Assembly (NCBI GenBank): GCA_001414485.1
Contig: LLEY01000009.1
Coordinates: 434,001-498,000, forward strand
DNA from: Calycina herbarum
Lineage: Eukaryota; Ascomycota; Leotiomycetes; Helotiales; Pezizellaceae
Length of the DNA: 64,000 nucleotides
Reading direction: 5' to 3'
The translations under genes and the position numbers were made by a program. Of the stretch, positions 34,405 through 46,324 are shown one piece after another (position 1 is the stretch's first letter; every line of letters starts with the position of its first letter). Under the pieces are notes generated by a model. It had not been told where the DNA came from and searched no databases. It saw nothing but the letters and a program-made list of their open reading frames with translations.

Positions 34405-36650
34405 ATGGTGAAGAGAAAGACAGACGTGGTTGGTAAGAACGACGGGATACAAACCAAGTCATCAAAGAAGCAAAAGGTACACCGCCCCATCTAGGAGCCC
34501 ACAATAAATAGAGAACTCGGCTAACTATGACAAAGCTATTGAAGACTCCAATTCCGAAGCTCGGATCCGCCAAACCAGCGACTGGCCCAAAGCAAACACA
34601 AAAACAAGGAGGCAGTAGGAATGATTCAAACCTACGAATAGATACAAATGATAAATATGAAGTTCTGGGCCGAACTCGAGGTTTAGGGAGACGAGTAGAT
34701 CCAAAATTTGGTGTCTTGGACCACTATCCCCTGAGGTATATGACAAGACGAGAGATCGAGAAAATTACAAAGGTCTCACACGGTAAAGAGACACGGCTGC
34801 CAAATCACATTTGGAATGGACACTCCGTCGGAGGAAAATTCATCGAGTACAACGATGAGGGTCTCATTCTTCACGTCCATTATGCCTTCCAGCAAGGGGG
34901 AAAGACCAGGCTCGCTGGCAGTAAGCTAAGGTGCTGTCGAGCGTCCCAAGGGATATTCAGAGGACCACTATTCGAATACTTTTACGACATTGACCAAATC
35001 CACAGCACCAAGGAACCTGAACCATCTGAGTGCGTAACGATCGTGGAGGAGTCGGAGCTTCTCCAATATCGCAAAGTGCTTGGCGCAAACCATATTTTCA
35101 AGGGACAAGAAAAGGGTGGTCCAGATATCATAAAGTTCCTGAAAAGGAACGGAAACGTATTCGACCCAGAGACAGATATTTTTGTACGCTTCCAGAAGAT
35201 AAGTACATTCAAAGACGAAAATGAAAGAATCAAGTGCGACAAGAAGTTGAGAGTACACGGTCGCCCGCAGGATATGTGGAAGGAAAGGACGAAAGTTGGG
35301 CTCATTCCAGAGAGTCTTTGCTCTGAAGGTAATTATAAGCCTCCCGAGGATCACGGAAAAGAATGGTTCGCTGGGAAACCCATCGGTCGGACTCTTAACA
35401 GTAAGCAATCTTATGCACCCCTTTCTCAAGTACTTCTTTACTGAGATACCTTATAGCAGATGGACCATATGAGTTTGGCGATGTGTGTAAGTACTATCTA
35501 GGCAACAGTCACCCAAAGTTTGAGGAAGAAGAATGCTAACAAAACTAGTCGCTGGAGCTGGCGGTGCAAGTTTGGCAGCCAAAAATGCAGGGTTCCTTGT
35601 AAAATGGGCCCTAGAGATGGACCCAATGGCGGGGAACATTTGGAAAGCAAACCATACAGGACAACTGTACGATATGCACTCAAAAGAATTTCTCGAACTT
35701 GTCAGATTCGCTGCATGGGTTGCAGTGATTCATCTATCCCCGCCTTGCCAACCAGGATCCAATGCCCATTCCACACCAGGACAAAACGACGAGCCGAACT
35801 TGGACACTCTTATGAACGAAACGATCAAGATAATCAGAAGAGCACGCCCATTATATTTTACCTTCGAAGAAGCTACGGGATTCATGTCCATGCCTAAGCA
35901 CCTCCGAATGAAAAATGAACTCTTCAACCAGTTCATGGAAGAGGGTCTCACATTTGAATGGGGTCGCGTAAACTTCTCAGACTTTGGAGCACCAACGAAG
36001 CGGGAATGAATGATTGGAATCGGTGCTGCGTACGTCTACTACTTTTCCCACTAATTTCAATGAAACTCACTGACTCAATCTTTTGGCCAGGGGAAAGAAT
36101 GCCTGACTGGCCTAAGCCAACACACTGCAGGTATGATGCGAAGGCCTCGGCTGGTCAGAGACGACTAAAGCCCTTCGTGACACCCCACAGCATTCTGAGC
36201 GAAATACCACAGAGTAAACGCAGCACAAAGGAGACAATAGCGACCAAGGAGGAAACCAAAGGATGGGATGCATTTAAGCCTATAGGTGATAAGTGCGACA
36301 AGAACACTAACTATAGGGTTAACCCTAGTGGTAAATATTGTGAGTGCCTGCCTGCCTCTCTATTCCCCCACCCCCCAAAAGAAAACAAAAATCCACATTG
36401 TCTCAGGAAGGTTTAGGCTTGGTTTCCTCCTGGGATAACTCTATACCTACCCCCAAAACCCTGTTTCATCCTCAAATATATTTCCAAGAATTATAAAGCT
36501 GACTCCACGCAGCCCTAAACAGCAGAGAGATGGGAGAGCTTTGGACTTTCTCTGATTACAATGTAAGGTAATGGGGACACTGTTCCCCCACTTCCTTTCC
36601 CGTAAATCACTCCTGAATCACTGCAGAATCATTCCTGAATCCTAGCATTT
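34405..36650 (+). pseudogene. RID/Masc1-type cytosine DNA methyltransferase, decayed
   Basis: The 5' two thirds are clean: exons 34,405-34,476, 34,536-35,400, 35,460-35,486 and 35,549 onward, with good splice sites. The N-terminal half has a BAH-like region (about 110-230). The methyltransferase core follows: motif I FAGAGGASLAAKNAG, acidic motif II (WALEMDP), motif IV HLSPPCQ with the catalytic Cys, and TFEE in place of ENV as in the RID family. A TGA at 36,007-36,009 interrupts the motif VIII region (APTKRE*MIGIG). Homologous sequence (ERMPDWPKPTHC) resumes after an intron at about 36,090, then decays; a motif X remnant (GNGDTVPP) is visible near 36,570-36,595 with stops around it. RID family enzymes are needed for RIP (Neurospora) or premeiotic methylation (Ascobolus). 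This copy cannot make a full enzyme. Confidence 0.78.
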
Positions 36651-37570
36651 ATCCTGTGCTGTATCCTGAGACACCTTTCAACAAGCAAAAACTGACTCCC
36701 CCATCTTCTAGTGGCCTGAAGGACAGGAAGCCGCCAACAAAGACGCAATCAACAATACCATCCCGCCTGTAGGAATACAGCCATTTTTCAAGGTACTCAT
36801 CAAGCGACTTCAGCGAAGAAACAAAGAGAGGTGAGAGCACCTGGGAAAATCATCGTGAAGAGACGGATTGAATGATAGTAGAGAAGTCGTTCCAAAATAC
36901 AACCCTTCTAATTCCGCTCCAACAAAATGACCTTGATGTTTTGAAATTTGTATAGCGACTATCACTGTGAAAAGCTAGAGCGGTAAATAGAATATCTAGT
37001 AAGACGTGGCCCTGGACTACTCAAGAATTGTCATGAGAGTTATCCCCAGTTCCAGAGAAATATCGCTTGAGACTGATTCATCCCGCGTGAGATTCCATCA
37101 ATAAGAAGCCTTCCACCAAGACTCCCACCCCACTTCCACCCACGAACCCCTCAAACCCCCATCCCCAAAGACCGCACGTCTCCACTTAAACATTACTTCA
37201 CTTGTAATTTTGAAACCCGATGCTTTTGGACCACTCACAACATTTGAGGGGACTTTGGGGCTTTAGAGAATGTGTACATACTGAAACCAGGTCGGTCCCT
37301 CTGAGTAGAGCAGCTTCGGAGGTGACGTTTATACTGTCAATTTCGAAATTGGAAGGGGCAACAACAAGATGACTATTAAACAGAAGAAGAAATGCGCCTA
37401 AATAGATGAGACACAGTCCAATCTCTACAATATAAATGTATGTAACAACTACGTCAAGCAAATGTATATATATTCTTCAAAGCAAAGCCAAATATAGAAC
37501 AACTAAACCCGCACTCCTCCCTCAACCCAACCCCCAAACATCTCCCCTGAAGCCAGTCCATCCATCCCAC
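36651..37570. other. Intergenic region
   Basis: Space between the dead methyltransferase and the tyrosinase 3' end. Only small shadow ORFs on both strands. Confidence 0.5.
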
Positions 37571-38980
37571 TTACTCATAAACATAACAAAACGGCCCATC
37601 CGTAACACTAACCAAATCCTTAATTTGATAAACCTTAGCATTCACATTCGAAATATCAACATTATCCGTCAGCTTCTGCGTCCCGCCCCCAAACATCGCC
37701 GTCCCCCCCGCAATAACCTGCATCCGATTCGGCAAATCCTGACTCTGCCAAATGGTCCACAGACGATCAATCTGTCCATGCAACAACCAGAAGGCAGGAT
37801 CGTTAGGCGAGGTATAGAAATCTCCTCCTGGGTCGGAACCAATGGTGAAATGAGATCCGGAGTGGATACCGATGTTCCCGTTCGCGCCTTGTGATTGCAA
37901 TGTGTTTTGGAAACTGCCGATGTCTTTGGAGCCTGTGATTACGGAAGCCATTTGTGCGGTGGTGGTGCTGCGTGTGGAGAGGTAGGGCCCGAGATCGCGA
38001 CGGAGACAGCGAGTGTTCAGACCATGTCCGTTGGTTTGGGGGTTTCTGGGAGGGGCGGGATCAGCGACGGGGGAGACGGGTCTAGATGTGTTAGCAATAA
38101 GTATAAGCAAGAATCGAGGTCTTCATACCCAAGTCGAACGGTCATGCTGTAAGTCGTTAGCTAGGAACTTTGCAGATAGAAGGATAGCATAACATACTTT
38201 GCAAATGGTCCCTTGTCAACACATCCACCACCATTCTGAGCTGGTCCCATAGCTGTCGCCTTGTGGCTAACCTTCGCTCCATTACCACCCATACTTGTTT
38301 CGGAGCCATCGAAGATTGGTGATTTTTCCGGATCTGCAGCCCATTTTCCAAAATCCCAGTACTGTATATGTCAGTCTTATAGACTCCATTGATTGCTATC
38401 AGACATACGGGTTGCGTTCCGTTGAAGCCACACTCGGTCCTGCAGTCAAAATAAGTATATGATGGTAACATCTTGTGTCAAAATCCATACCTTAGTGCTT
38501 GTTCGTAGACCCAAGTAAAGTATCGATGCCATGACAGAAAGTTGCCCTAAGCTTTTAGCATACATCCCACACATTAGAATAGATTCTTTATACCGTTCCA
38601 TGAATGTTGGGGGTTTGCTGCATGTGCGTAACTACAAAGTCTTCATAGCGAGTCTGTGCTCCAGGGAACTTTCCAGCTGGCAACTTCGAAGGTGCTTTAA
38701 TCAAACACAAAACAGCGTTGATATAAGCCTTGCGATCGGCAACCGAGATATCACCCCTGATTCAGATAAGCCAGGGCTACACGATAGTTGACATTTCACC
38801 GTACCATTCCTTGCGGACTTGGAGATTGGCAGCAGTGCAATTCTTTGACTTTGCCAACTGTGTATTGATTTGGGTTCTTCCTTTGGTTTGTAGGTCGGAC
38901 ACAGCATCGCCATTTGCTCCTCCTGTAAAGACACTCAATAAGGAAGCGATAAAGCACAAACCTTTAAAAAAATAAGGCAT
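37571..38980 (-). CDS. Secreted short tyrosinase
   Basis: Seven exons (minus): 38,980-38,805, 38,756-38,594, 38,546-38,491, 38,439-38,409, 38,361-38,198, 38,146-38,129 (18 nt) and 38,081-37,571, about 372 residues with all phases consistent. Signal peptide about 1-24. CuA ligands: His in THMQQTPNIH (two) and WHRYFTWV. CuB ligands: GIHSGSHF (two) and FWLLHGQIDRLW. Type 3 copper enzymes oxidise phenols to quinones for melanin or phenolic metabolism. There is no C-terminal lid domain, so this is the short secreted type, unlike the long intracellular tyrosinases. Exons as small as 31 and 18 nt mean ORF-based annotation would miss most of it. Confidence 0.88.
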
Positions 38981-39797
38981 GTTGGACTAGATCAAAAGGA
39001 CAACGATAGAATTCTTGGGATTGGCAGTTCAGTCAAACGAAAAGAAACTTTCATAGAACAGCTACGTATTTAATAAATTTGGGTTGCTCTTATTGAGGCT
39101 CGCAATTTATTGCCGGGCTTTACATCGGCCCAGTGGCACCCAGCTTCTGGGATGGACTGGAATCAACCGGCAATTAACATATGATATGTAAAAGGAGTCC
39201 ACGTAACAGTGTGACTGTTGGATATCACCAAGTGATCAAATGACCAGGCTTGACTGGAGAGTTGTGCAAAAGTACTATCGGTCAACTTACCGTAGCCCTA
39301 AATAAAAACACGTCGAGGACTGCCGAAACCCAAGCAAGTTAGAAATTGGTGATCCGGATTCCAAGATCTAAATCAATCAAGATCAACTGCGTGACCAGAT
39401 GATTTTTAAGTGGTCGCGGTAGATTGGAAACCATCCGGGGTAATAGAAGAGTGTGGGGTAAGCGATGCACGTCTAATTATAATTGAGATAGCCAAAATAC
39501 ATCTTTATAGCCGGGCAACCTCGAGTCACATCTTTGGGTGCACTCACGTCTTTCTGCGATTTCTAAATTGGATTTTTCGTTCGGCAGTTTGGGACGGGCT
39601 GGACTAGCCTATGAATCGAACCCCCTGGTCTTTTCGAACCTGGCGTTGGGACCAGTATGGAAGAGGGGGTCATTCTTCTGCATATATCCCAGAACTCGGG
39701 TGCGTTACCATGCATTGCAGGGTGTTGTAGAACCCGCGCCGCTTTGTTGCTTTGCAACTGAGTTGACATGAGTGGGTTTGAAGCTTGGACAAGGTAT
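38981..39797. other. Intergenic region
   Basis: Promoter of the tyrosinase and 3' flank of GPI3. Short ORFs only; a B-box-like ggttcgattc on the minus strand near 39,610 has no matching A box. Confidence 0.5.
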
Positions 39798-41389
39798 TCA
39801 ATGCTTAAATGACGAATCGTCACCTGCCACCAAGTCTTCCCTAGGCTTTTTAGGCCAGTTCCTTGAAATGTCGATCGCATCTCGAGGGGCCCATAATTCC
39901 AGGAGCATGAAGAGGAGATAATCAATGACCACACAGAGGCAAAAGAGCTTGCCAGCCCAGATACCACAGCCATAATATCTCTTCAGCCGATCGATGAGGG
40001 CGAAGCTTTGGACTCCCGCTCTTCCTCTGGTCGCACTCCAGCTGGCTGCATCGGCTGCGTCGTATCCATAAAAATCGGCTTCGCTCAAACCGCCAGAAAT
40101 GCCATCATATACTCGTTCAGTTCGCTCAGCAACGTCCGTCCAGGAATACATCATTTTAACTTGATCGTGGAATTTCTCGGTTCGGACTTTGTTGGCTCTT
40201 AATGCAGCAATAGCTCTTCCGGTGGCGGCAACCAAGTCGTCCTCTTCTGGCTTTGCAAAGACGGTCATGTGGGCCGGGAGAACTTCTGGAATACCACCCA
40301 CCTGGGTACAGACCACATATAAACCACAACTTGCTGCTTCGACAATAACCGTACCGAATGCTTCGGTCAAACTAGGATGAAGATATATATGACCTCGTAC
40401 CATGACATCTCGAACCTCTTCGTGTCGAACGGGACCTAGCATTTCGACTCTGTCTTGCAAGACATTCCTTTCCAACATTTGTTCCAAATCAATAGCCTTC
40501 GGGCCAGAACCAGCGATGATGAAGCGAACATTTGGATGGCTTGCCAAAATTCTTGGGATCGCTGCCACCAACAAATCAGTTCCCTTATTGTAGAACAATC
40601 GTGATATAACCACAATCGTAATTGTATCGTGTGGACCGATGAGCTGTGGAAGTGGGTGATTTCCAAAATCGGTTGGATAAGAAGGATGGTGGAGGGGTCG
40701 AAAGTTCTCGGCCACGACAGCATTGGGAATGACAGAGACCATGAGGGGGTCTAGGGAAGCGCGAAGAACTGTGTTCTCCTTGCTTTGACTTGTCAGAGGG
40801 GGCCGTTGGGGCAAAATTGGGCTAGACACTAGACATACCATGTGTGGCTGACGCAGATGACATGATCTACATCACTCAATGTAAACTTTAATAGCTTGTT
40901 GGTGAGAATACTCCCAGCATCTGCGAATCCAAACAACGAATGATCGGTGAAGACGGTCCGCAATCCCATGGTCCTGGCATGCAATATCGCTTCATGGCAA
41001 AAACTACTAAGACTTGCATGTCCGTGAACAATCTCAATCTCCTCCCGTATTACGATATTTCGAAAGATGGGAAAGAAGGAGAAAACGGTGGGAAAGGTCG
41101 AGGCGCGGTAAATGACGAAGAAAGGGACATGGTACACTTTGAGGCCGTTCGTGAGATATCGCACCCCCGTCCTCCCATCGTATGCGTGGGTGATGACAAT
41201 GACCTTGTGCCCGCGATCGATAAGTTTCGTGGAGAGCTGGTAGATATGGCTCTCGACCCCGCCAGGTTGAGGGAAGAAGAAGTCGCTCACCATAGCAATG
41301 TTGTATGGCATGGTTCGTGACGATCCTCTTCGATGCCGCTGGTCAGCAGCCGTTGGAGTTTTAGAAAGCGTCCTTGGGAGAGCCATCAT
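39798..41389 (-). CDS. GPI3: GPI3/PIG-A, catalytic subunit of GPI-GlcNAc transferase
   Basis: Two exons (minus): 41,389-40,839 and 40,782-39,798, about 511 residues. Splicing yields [12 protein letters not shown], the expected family sequence. GT4 fold: N-terminal [14 protein letters not shown], then [12 protein letters not shown], and the EX7E nucleotide-sugar motif in [20 protein letters not shown]-terminal membrane segment (about 465-487, [19 protein letters not shown]) anchors it in the ER. It transfers GlcNAc from UDP-GlcNAc to phosphatidylinositol, the first step of GPI-anchor synthesis, in a complex with Gpi1, Gpi2, Gpi15, Gpi19 and Eri1. Translation may begin at the first Met or at the later Met before [11 protein letters not shown]. 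It shares a 474-bp divergent promoter with DBP6. Confidence 0.95.
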
Positions 41390-41863
41390 GGGCGGCAGTA
41401 TGGGATTGAATCAAGCTTCAATTGCTGCAGATGGCTATTGGACGAGGTGGTGTTGATGTTGTCGTGGTAGCAGCATGGTATATGTATATGCGACAGGAGG
41501 CTTGAAGGAAGGCGCGGCCCTAACTTTAGTTATCGAGGCTGACGAGGTTCAGAAAAGACAATTAAGCTATACAAGATCGAGACATCGGTGTCGAAAAGAG
41601 AGGAAGTCGAGAAGTCGAGAAGTCAAGCTGTCGAAAAGAGGTGGAAGCTGGGGAGAGTCAAACTCACAGCACTGAGGTTGTACTCGAGTACAGGAGTATA
41701 AATGCCAAGGCCCACCTTGTCGGCCCCACATCAGCACATCAGCAACAGCCGCAAGGCTGAGAATTTTGCTTCAACTTTTTGAAGGCTCTCTCGTCAACGG
41801 CCTCTTCTCCATCGCAAGCTCCAGCTTCTTCGCGCAATTTCTCTCACCACCTGCACCGCCGAA
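41390..41863. promoter_or_regulatory. Divergent promoter between GPI3 and DBP6
   Basis: 474 bp between two start codons in opposite directions, with a repeated gtcgaga/gtcgaaaaga run at 41,590-41,640 and C/T-rich tracts close to the DBP6 start. No specific site identified. Confidence 0.45.
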
Positions 41864-44308
41864 ATGTCTTCTCAGATCTACTCCAGATATGTTCCACCAG
41901 CAAAGAAACAAAAAATCGCTGCCATTGCACCACCGGATATTGTCCTAGAAAGCGCACCTGCACCACCAGGCAAACCAGCCCCACCATCCATTAAAAACGA
42001 TGCTTCCTCAACCTACGCCCGATATGTCCCTCCTTCGAAATCGACACCTCAACCGACTGTCGCAGTCGAAACTACCTCTGCACCAATCATTGGTACCCAA
42101 TCGTCCAAAAGAAACCATGAAGAAGTCGAAGCAGACGACACCGCTCCAAGTCACAAGAAATCGAAGAAGGAAAAGAAAGTACGGCACGAGAACTTGAAGA
42201 GTGTGGATGCTGGGATAGTTGCAAAGGATGCCACCGATGTAGAGGCTAAGCCAAAAAAGATCAAATCAAGAACAAAGGAGAAGGAAGCACTACCAAAGCA
42301 TTCCGAGTCGAAGAAACCGCCCGTTGCTGAGGATAATGAAGAAGACTCGAGGCATAAAAGGTTGATGCGGAAAAGAGAAAAGTCACTGCGGAAAGCAGAG
42401 AAGCTTGCTAAGAAGGAGAAGGAGGAAGAAGCTGCCACGCAAACAGAAGACGCTGTACAGGAAGAAGAAGAGATACATGACTTAGTACCTTTACCACAAC
42501 CCGACCCAATACCAGAGGCCCCACCCCAATCAGCCTCATCTGCATTACCTTCCTGGATGTCAACGCCAATTCGAGTGTCACCTACTGCTACAGCACAGTT
42601 CTCGGATTTGGGAGTTCCCGTAGAAGCCGTTCCCATACTTTCCTCTAAAGGGTTTCCCGAGGCTTTTGCTGTACAATCCGCGGTCCTTCCACTTCTTCTG
42701 CCAGGGTCTGCCCAACAGCATGGAGATGTTTTAGTATCAGCTGCCACCGGTTCCGGAAAAACCTTGGCGTATGTCCTACCAATGATTGAGGACATTAGCA
42801 AGAATGTGACTACAAGGCTCCGTGGACTAATCATTATGCCAACCCGGGAACTGGTGCTTCAAGCGCGAGAAGTTTCCGAGATTTGCGCTGCAGCTTTCAC
42901 TGCTGGCTCTAGAAGGCGTGTGAAGATTGGGACTGCTGTAGGAAGTGATAATTTTAAATCGGAACAATCCTCTATAATGGAACAAGAAATGGTCTATGAC
43001 CCAGATCAATACCGAGAAAAACAAAAACGCCTCAATTCAAAGTGGGAGACCTCGGATCAAGAGAGTGATGGAGAGGATGAACCACTATACACCGAAGAGA
43101 GTATTTCGCTGTTGGAGGACCATGTTCTCCGTCCGGTTCCCAAAGTAAACATTTTGATTTGTACGCCTGGTCGTCTTGTCGAGCATATAAAATCAACGCC
43201 TGGTTTCTCTCTTCAACACCTGAACTGGTTGGTCGTGGATGAAGCAGATAAGCTGCTTGACCAAAGTTTCCAGCAATGGTTGCCTGTTGTAATGGGGACT
43301 TTGCAGAAGGAGAGACAAAGCTTACAACGACGAGCCAGTCATATTAGAAAAATCATCCTCAGTGCTACGCTGACGAGAGATATCGGTCAATTAAATGGGC
43401 TGAAGCTCTATAGACCAAAACTAGTCGTTCTTGAGGGTACCTCGTCTGATGTAACTATGGAGGACAGTCAAGTTTCTCATGGTCACATTCTTCCATCATT
43501 GCTCGTTGAGGCTGGAATCAAGGTTGACGACGAAGGCATCAAACCTCTATACCTACTAGAGATTCTCAGACGCGAGGGTCTTATCACGAAAACAATCGTC
43601 TCAACTGATGGCGACAATTCAGATTCTTCATCAGATTCTTCATCAGATGATTCCTCCGATTCGGACTCTTCATCAGACACCTCGTCGGATTCGGACAGTT
43701 CGGATGGCGGCACACACGAAGAAAAGCCATCAAGTTCTACTGCCCCCATCTCACAACCAGCTCAAAACGTTACATTATCCCCCAGTCGAGGTGTTCTCCT
43801 ATTCACAAAATCAAACGAAACAGCCATCCGTCTCGGCCGTCTCCTTGCCCTCCTAGAACCCAATTCCTCATCCTCGATTGCAACCCTCACATCCACCACA
43901 CGAAGCTCAACGCGACGAACAGCTCTCAAATCATTTGAAGCGGGCAAAGTCTCAATCCTCATCGCCTCAGACCTGGTATCCCGTGGTCTCGATCTGCTAA
44001 ACCTAGGTCACGTCATCAATTATGACATTCCTACCAGTGTTGCAAGCTACGTGCATCGAGTGGGTAGAACGGCCAGAGCTGGAAAAGAGGGACATGCGTG
44101 GACCTTCTTTACTCCGAGTGAAGCTTGGTGGTTTTGGAATGAGATTGGTAGATCTGGGGCCGTGGAGAGAAAGGCTTCGACGAAGGTGGGGAGGGTGAAT
44201 ATTAATGCTGCGCAGTTTGGTGAGGATCAAAGAGCTGGGTATGAGGCTGCTTTGGAGGCGTTGAGGTTGGAAACTGGGTCTTCCAAGGGGAAGAAGTCTG
44301 AGAATTGA
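41864..44308 (+). CDS. DBP6: DEAD-box RNA helicase Dbp6
   Basis: Single exon, 814 residues. The N-terminal third is charged and low in complexity, with two SRYVPP/ARYVPP repeats at the start. Core motifs in order: AATGSGKTLAYVLP (motif I, about 292), PTREL (Ia), CTPGRL (Ib), VDEADKLLD (II, about 462), SATLTRD (III), then a Ser/Asp-rich insertion (about 585-615) before domain 2, ASDLVSRGLDLL (V) and HRVGRTARAG (VI, about 733). Motif II reads DEAD. Dbp6 acts early in 60S ribosomal subunit assembly in the nucleolus. The acidic Ser insertion between RecA domains and the long N-terminus fit Dbp6 better than other DEAD helicases. Confidence 0.92.
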   Translation: MSSQIYSRYVPPAKKQKIAAIAPPDIVLESAPAPPGKPAPPSIKNDASSTYARYVPPSKSTPQPTVAVETTSAPIIGTQSSKRNHEEVEADDTAPSHKKSKKEKKVRHENLKSVDAGIVAKDATDVEAKPKKIKSRTKEKEALPKHSESKKPPVAEDNEEDSRHKRLMRKREKSLRKAEKLAKKEKEEEAATQTEDAVQEEEEIHDLVPLPQPDPIPEAPPQSASSALPSWMSTPIRVSPTATAQFSDLGVPVEAVPILSSKGFPEAFAVQSAVLPLLLPGSAQQHGDVLVSAATGSGKTLAYVLPMIEDISKNVTTRLRGLIIMPTRELVLQAREVSEICAAAFTAGSRRRVKIGTAVGSDNFKSEQSSIMEQEMVYDPDQYREKQKRLNSKWETSDQESDGEDEPLYTEESISLLEDHVLRPVPKVNILICTPGRLVEHIKSTPGFSLQHLNWLVVDEADKLLDQSFQQWLPVVMGTLQKERQSLQRRASHIRKIILSATLTRDIGQLNGLKLYRPKLVVLEGTSSDVTMEDSQVSHGHILPSLLVEAGIKVDDEGIKPLYLLEILRREGLITKTIVSTDGDNSDSSSDSSSDDSSDSDSSSDTSSDSDSSDGGTHEEKPSSSTAPISQPAQNVTLSPSRGVLLFTKSNETAIRLGRLLALLEPNSSSSIATLTSTTRSSTRRTALKSFEAGKVSILIASDLVSRGLDLLNLGHVINYDIPTSVASYVHRVGRTARAGKEGHAWTFFTPSEAWWFWNEIGRSGAVERKASTKVGRVNINAAQFGEDQRAGYEAALEALRLETGSSKGKKSEN

Positions 44309-46324
44309 GATTTGGATTGAGATGGATATGTAGTTTGAGTTACATCTTGAAAATAGTCACCTGTTGAGTTCTCTCCTTTATAAAATGGAAATTGACTCAG
44401 ACACCCCTCAAAGAATTGCTATAAATGTGGTGATAAAAGGGGGGCTGAGGAGTATTTTGTTGGCACTTGTTGATTCTGCCGCAGTCACCGCCTACCTGCC
44501 CCTTGAATTCATCTAATCAGATCGACATTGACTAAGCAGGTGGGCAGACTCGACTAGCTCGCAAACTCACTGACTGAGTATAGCTTTGAAAAATAGGTAA
44601 CTAGTTTAATTTTAATAAGTTAAATTTAACTGTTATCCTTCGAATCATAGATGGAACAATGATCTCAAAGTTGTAGTAATCCGTTCTATGCCGAGTAAGC
44701 CGTGAGTTAATTAGGTATGGGTTATCTATTCTACTTGGATAAGCCACTAGTTTTAGTGTTCCAGCCACGTCTGCACAGCCACTCACGTGACAGGCACCCC
44801 TTTTGTCATCGGTGCACTTCAATGTAACAGCGGCTTTCTTCTTCAACTAAAAATACATAAAAAGTTAGGACAACTATTTTCAGGGGTTTCGACGAATTTG
44901 TCTGAACCCTTTCCGCCCAGTATTCTGGATCCCTGGAGTGATAAAGGTAGCACGGGGAAGGAACGCAGTACCTGAGGTCGCTTCTCGGACTCCTTTCATG
45001 TGCATAGTTTATTAGTTGCTTTGTCGAAAACGTATCGCCTACGGAACGGAGAACAGGGAATAGGGTCACCGATCATAAGTTTTTAATCACAAATCACTAG
45101 ACACTTCAAAAGCCCCCTATTTCCTAGTTACGATCTCTACCCACGCCCCCTCCCCGCTTTCAAGCGAGTCTCTAGCTACTTATACCCTCCTTCTATTACT
45201 CTTTATTACTCTTAATAGGCTAGATTAAAGAGAAGAGGATAAGAGGGGAGTACAAATGGTAGGAAAAAAGGGGGCTGGGCAATAATGAGTTCTCGTAATT
45301 ACTATGCCTCTTTAGGCGTTTCGTGTAACCTTTCCAACCCCTTCTAGAAAAGGCGCCCGCATTAAGCAAAGTACAAATGCCCTACGCACCCTCCCACTTT
45401 CAAGATCACTTCCTCTTATTTTTATCAACTACAAGAATAGAAGATTTCCAGAAAGTAAAGAAGTATAATATAGGGGCTAAGAACCAGGGAGTGTAGGGGC
45501 GTAGAGAGGTAAAAGAGTGGCAAAGTAAGCATGTGATATACCACACCACTGATAAACGAAAGCAAAGCCCTCTAGAAGTGACGATTTATAATTAAAAACT
45601 TATAAAGCATGGCCCTATCCATGTTCGCCGTTCCATAATCGCCCCGGGTGGGGGTTATTCTGTCATTCCTAAAGTTTCAAGGTGGCTAGCTTCTAACGAC
45701 TTTCCAGCACCATTTGGTGAAACAATCCTATCATAGACTGAAATGTGCATCACCATCAGCTTATCATCGGAATTTTCAATCGGTAGCGCAAGAGGAAATT
45801 TATATGCTTACTTTCAGTTTCTTACCGTATTCATCTTTTTGGTTCGTGCGTTCGCATATGCATGTCAGACGAGGAAAGTCCAAATGAAGGATTATGTGAT
45901 ACTGCAAATGATTCCATAACGCCGCCGAGAAGGCCGCAGTGGAGGAATCTGGCTGGCGAAGGATCATCAAGCCTACGCGATATTCCCTTGACGTGATCTT
46001 GGGGTTTTGAGGCTCAAGTGGGTGAACTTACGACAGGTCGCGAGGAATTTGGAGGAATTCCGAGGAAAAGACCGAATACGAAGTTGGTTGGATTTTTTTA
46101 TATTTCTGTTCAAGCGAACTTTGTAGCTATGTCAAAATCTTTGGATTGAAAATCCTGATGGAGATGTTCCTATGAAGGAAAAAAAACCCAGTATATGCAG
46201 AACTCCTACCAGGGCTGGAAAACAATATGTACATGAAAACCAAAATGATACCCCAAACGCTTTACACCCTTCCATGCAATCCCCAGTACGCCAACAAAAG
46301 AAAGCCTTCCCCTAAAACAAAAAT
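44309..46324. other. Intergenic region, 2.0 kb
   Basis: No gene found. AT-rich patch at about 44,590-44,720. A stretch at about 45,090-45,540 has long pyrimidine runs followed by purine runs and reads like a degraded repeat, without clear ends. Confidence 0.45.

Noticed and set aside
39590..39640. Possible tRNA on the minus strand (B-box-like ggttcgattc)
   Set aside because: No A box at the right distance and no cloverleaf or matching acceptor stem.
42151..42834. 227-codon antisense ORF over DBP6
   Set aside because: Same effect as above: it is opposite the charged N-terminus of the helicase.
45090..45540. Possible inverted-repeat element with purine/pyrimidine runs
   Set aside because: No defined ends or target duplication could be found, and complementarity is low except for simple tracts.
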